Shown: one piece after another, positions 6,327-8,492 of the stretch
Layout of the letters: every line of letters starts with the position of its first letter
How positions within the stretch are numbered: the first letter of the stretch is position 1
DNA from: Draconibacterium sp.
Lineage (GTDB): Bacteria; Bacteroidota; Bacteroidia; Bacteroidales; Prolixibacteraceae
Reading direction: 5' to 3'
DNA length: 8,492 nucleotides
Assembly: GCA_030595485.1 (NCBI GenBank)
Contig: JAUVDE010000129.1
Span: forward strand, 1-8,492
Position numbers and translations under genes: made by a program
Notes under the pieces: generated by a model
Databases searched by the model: none
What the model was told of the DNA's origin: nothing
Seen by the model: only the letters and a program-made list of their open reading frames with translations

Positions 6327-8492
6327 TTATTCCTCCGTGTTTTCTTTTTCATATTTCATGTCCTTAACGTAAGCCCAAATCATTAGTGCACCTAGGATAG
6401 CCATTGATGCCGGAACGACAGGATTTATGCCATCAGCAACTCCTTTTCCGTACGAATGCAAACCAGTTAAATAATAGTTTACACCAAAATAGGTCATCAA
6501 TACCGAAGCGAAACTAATTATTGAAGCCACGTTGTAATTATACACTCCTTTTAACGAAGGAATTAATCGCATGTGTACTACAAACGAATAAATCATAATG
6601 GTAATCAGCGACCAGGTTTCTTTTGGATCCCAACCCCAATAACGCCCCCAGCTTTCGTTTGCCCAAATTCCACCAAGAAAAGTTCCGATGGTTAAGAAAT
6701 ACAAACCTACCGTTGCCGACATTTCGTTAATGGTTGTAAGCTGCTCGATAAAACCTGAAACCTTTTGTTCATTCATTTTATTCCGCATTACAATTAAAAT
6801 CATTACCAAAATACCGAGGAACATACTTAAACCAATAAAACCGTAACTGGCAGTAATAATTGCCACATGAATGGTTAACCAATACGATTTTAAAACGGGT
6901 ACCAGATTAGTGACTTCAGGACTCATCCAACTTAGGTGCGCAGTAAACAATGCAATTCCCGAAAGGAAAGCGGCAGTTCCAACTACCATCGGATATTTTC
7001 GACCAAAAATTAAACCTGCCAACATTGATGCCCATGCAACATAAACCACCGATTCGTAGCCATTACTCCAGGGTGCATGCCCCGAAATATACCAACGCAA
7101 AATAAGTCCGACAGTATGTATTAGAAATAATATTATAATGAAGCCGAAGAAACTCAACCTTAGTATTCGAGGCAGTTGTTTCTGACGAAATATATTTACA
7201 AAAAGAACAAATAGCAGCAAAAACCCAAACAATAAATAGAATGGAAAAATACGTTTAAATGGATTTACTTTATTGAATAAAATTTCGGCATTCTTTTTCG
7301 CATCACTTGGCAACAAATTTGCGCCATACTTCACTTGAAAATTATCAACTGCCTGTAAAACCTGAACTGCATCGGCCGTTTTATTTTCAGTAATCGACTG
7401 CAATAAAAGTTGGAAACCACTTTTTATGAATATCGAATCGCCATCGGTATATTCAATAGCTTCCGAACCGGGAGTGTACCAGGTATCTTCTTTTGCTGCT
7501 CGTGGAAACAGGTGAAATAAAGAGCCTTGAAATACCATAAAACAAATATTTACACGCTCATCAACATAAATGTATTCCTTTTCAACCCGATTACGGAAAG
7601 CCGGTGTTTTGGCATAAGCAGCTCGAACCGCCTCTGATATTTTATAGTTGCCTTCGTCGTCGAATAACGACTGAACGGTTATGTATTTGTTTTGCGCACC
7701 CAAAGTTGCAGCCAGTGTTTTATTCGACACCTTAACAATTGGCATCGAACGCCAAACTTCAGGATAAGTCATCATACTTAAAATCACCTCATCCGACGAT
7801 TTACCATACAACGAAGACTTGCGGCTAACCTTGCGCACAATTTCGCTACTAAGTGTCGATACCGGCTCAATTCGCCCATCAACACCCTGCACCCAAAGCT
7901 CACTAAATTCTTTTACCACACTGTCGTCAATATCCGGAATTCCAGCACCCAAACCTGATTGTGCCGAACCGGAAAAAGCCAGACCATTGAACAACACAAT
8001 TAACACAACAGTTTTTACAGAACTCTCCTTTAATTTCCGCACTAAATGCTGAAAATTTGAGCCTTTATTTACCAAGGATGAGATAAAACCAATTATCATT
8101 AAAGCATAGCCTAAATACGAAATCCAGGTTCCCCAGAAATCGTGGTTTACCGAAAGTATAGTTCCCTGCTCGTCTCTATCGTACGACGACTGGAAAAATT
8201 TGTACCCGCCATGTTTCAAAGTATTATTCATAAAAATACGGATGTCCTTATCAATTCCTTTTCCAGAGTCTTTTAAATTCACCTCGCTGGCAAACGACGA
8301 TGGCGACTGAGAGCCGGGATAACGTTCCAATTCAAAATCTTTTAAATGAATACTAAATGGCACAGTAACAGATTGTGCGCCAAAAGCTAATTTCAGCACG
8401 CTGTTTCCGAGTGGAACACGAACGGTGTCGGGTGCCATTCCCGAATGCCCAAATACCGGAACTGTTTGTGTGCGAATTCCATCCGTTATTTG
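6327..8492 (-). CDS. ccsBA: Fused ResB-CcsA cytochrome c synthetase (System II CcsBA), N-terminus cut by window edge
   Basis: This protein delivers haem across the inner membrane and attaches it to c-type apocytochromes. The frame is open through the right edge (QITDGIRTQ... precedes the Met at 8438), so that Met is internal; about 721 residues are visible. Numbering from that Met: residues 1-100 are the periplasmic ResB part, 103-123 a membrane helix, and 141-160 a second hydrophobic signal-like segment. A periplasmic insert (about 161-395) follows, typical of Bacteroidota versions. The CcsA part has about eight helices. Haem-handling marks are GHAPWSNGYES (453-463), His501 in AHLSWMSP, the WWD signature WGRYWGWDPKETW (597-609), His622 in VVHMRL and His661 in TGLHSYG; by position these correspond to the external and membrane histidines known in CcsBA. 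The tail is charged (KYEKENTEE). The missing N-terminus should carry the first ResB helices. A terminator follows the stop. Confidence 0.95.
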   Translation of the reverse strand, partial: QITDGIRTQTVPVFGHSGMAPDTVRVPLGNSVLKLAFGAQSVTVPFSIHLKDFELERYPGSQSPSSFASEVNLKDSGKGIDKDIRIFMNNTLKHGGYKFFQSSYDRDEQGTILSVNHDFWGTWISYLGYALMIIGFISSLVNKGSNFQHLVRKLKESSVKTVVLIVLFNGLAFSGSAQSGLGAGIPDIDDSVVKEFSELWVQGVDGRIEPVSTLSSEIVRKVSRKSSLYGKSSDEVILSMMTYPEVWRSMPIVKVSNKTLAATLGAQNKYITVQSLFDDEGNYKISEAVRAAYAKTPAFRNRVEKEYIYVDERVNICFMVFQGSLFHLFPRAAKEDTWYTPGSEAIEYTDGDSIFIKSGFQLLLQSITENKTADAVQVLQAVDNFQVKYGANLLPSDAKKNAEILFNKVNPFKRIFPFYLLFGFLLLFVLFVNIFRQKQLPRILRLSFFGFIIILFLIHTVGLILRWYISGHAPWSNGYESVVYVAWASMLAGLIFGRKYPMVVGTAAFLSGIALFTAHLSWMSPEVTNLVPVLKSYWLTIHVAIITASYGFIGLSMFLGILVMILIVMRNKMNEQKVSGFIEQLTTINEMSATVGLYFLTIGTFLGGIWANESWGRYWGWDPKETWSLITIMIYSFVVHMRLIPSLKGVYNYNVASIISFASVLMTYFGVNYYLTGLHSYGKGVADGINPVVPASMAILGALMIWAYVKDMKYEKENTEE

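Noticed and set aside
7819..8052. Rightward 77-codon frame inside ccsBA
   Set aside because: It is antisense to a firmly identified gene and rich in Ser and Thr with no domain.
8436..8438. Met codon as the start of the cytochrome c synthetase gene
   Set aside because: The frame stays open to the right edge with sensible ResB-like residues and there is no ribosome site; the first ResB helices would be missing. The gene is truncated by the window.
1..8492. CRISPR arrays, tRNA or rRNA genes, insertion sequences and attachment sites
   Set aside because: No regularly spaced repeats, cloverleaf-like segments, transposase motifs or terminal inverted repeats were seen when reading both strands.

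Overview
The window looks like ordinary chromosome from a member of the Bacteroidota. Coding regions are low in GC, leaders are A-rich with few clear Shine-Dalgarno sites, and several TAnnTTTG-like promoter elements are visible. Further pointers are two short Bacteroidota-style lipoprotein signals and a fused ResB/CcsA cytochrome c maturation protein with a large periplasmic insert, an arrangement common in that phylum. Placement below phylum (possibly the Marinilabiliales/Prolixibacteraceae area) is only an impression from protein style.

Layout from left to right. (1) Positions 1-2900, minus strand: a probable three-gene operon read leftward. It holds a nucleoside-hydrolase-family lipoprotein (1911-2900), a glycoside-hydrolase-like lipoprotein with a C-terminal beta domain and a GTG start (519-1901), and the first 161 codons of an unrecognised protein with a possible PD-(D/E)XK nuclease signature (1-485, cut by the window edge). 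(2) Positions 2901-3014: a short divergent promoter region. (3) Positions 3015-4164, plus strand: an atypical short-chain dehydrogenase-like NAD(P)-binding protein, then a small four-helix membrane protein of a type often labelled cytochrome b-like. (4) Positions 4191-4222: a strong inverted repeat between convergent genes, suited to a bidirectional terminator. (5) Positions 4264-6066, minus strand: a complete long-chain acyl-CoA synthetase. (6) Positions 6067-6326: a gap with a hairpin terminator for the gene to its right and a candidate promoter for the synthetase. (7) Positions 6327-8492, minus strand: the C-terminal ~720 residues of a CcsBA (ResB-ResC) cytochrome c synthetase, cut by the right edge.

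How the genes fit together. The two lipoproteins probably act at the envelope on glycosides or nucleoside-like sugars. The synthetase activates fatty acids in the cytoplasm. CcsBA attaches haem to c-type cytochromes outside the inner membrane. The dehydrogenase and the small membrane protein may share a transcript but have no proven link. I see no CRISPR array, tRNA, rRNA, insertion sequence, phage gene or obvious defence island. The least explained parts are the truncated PD-(D/E)XK-like gene and the altered active-site pattern of the nucleoside hydrolase homologue.
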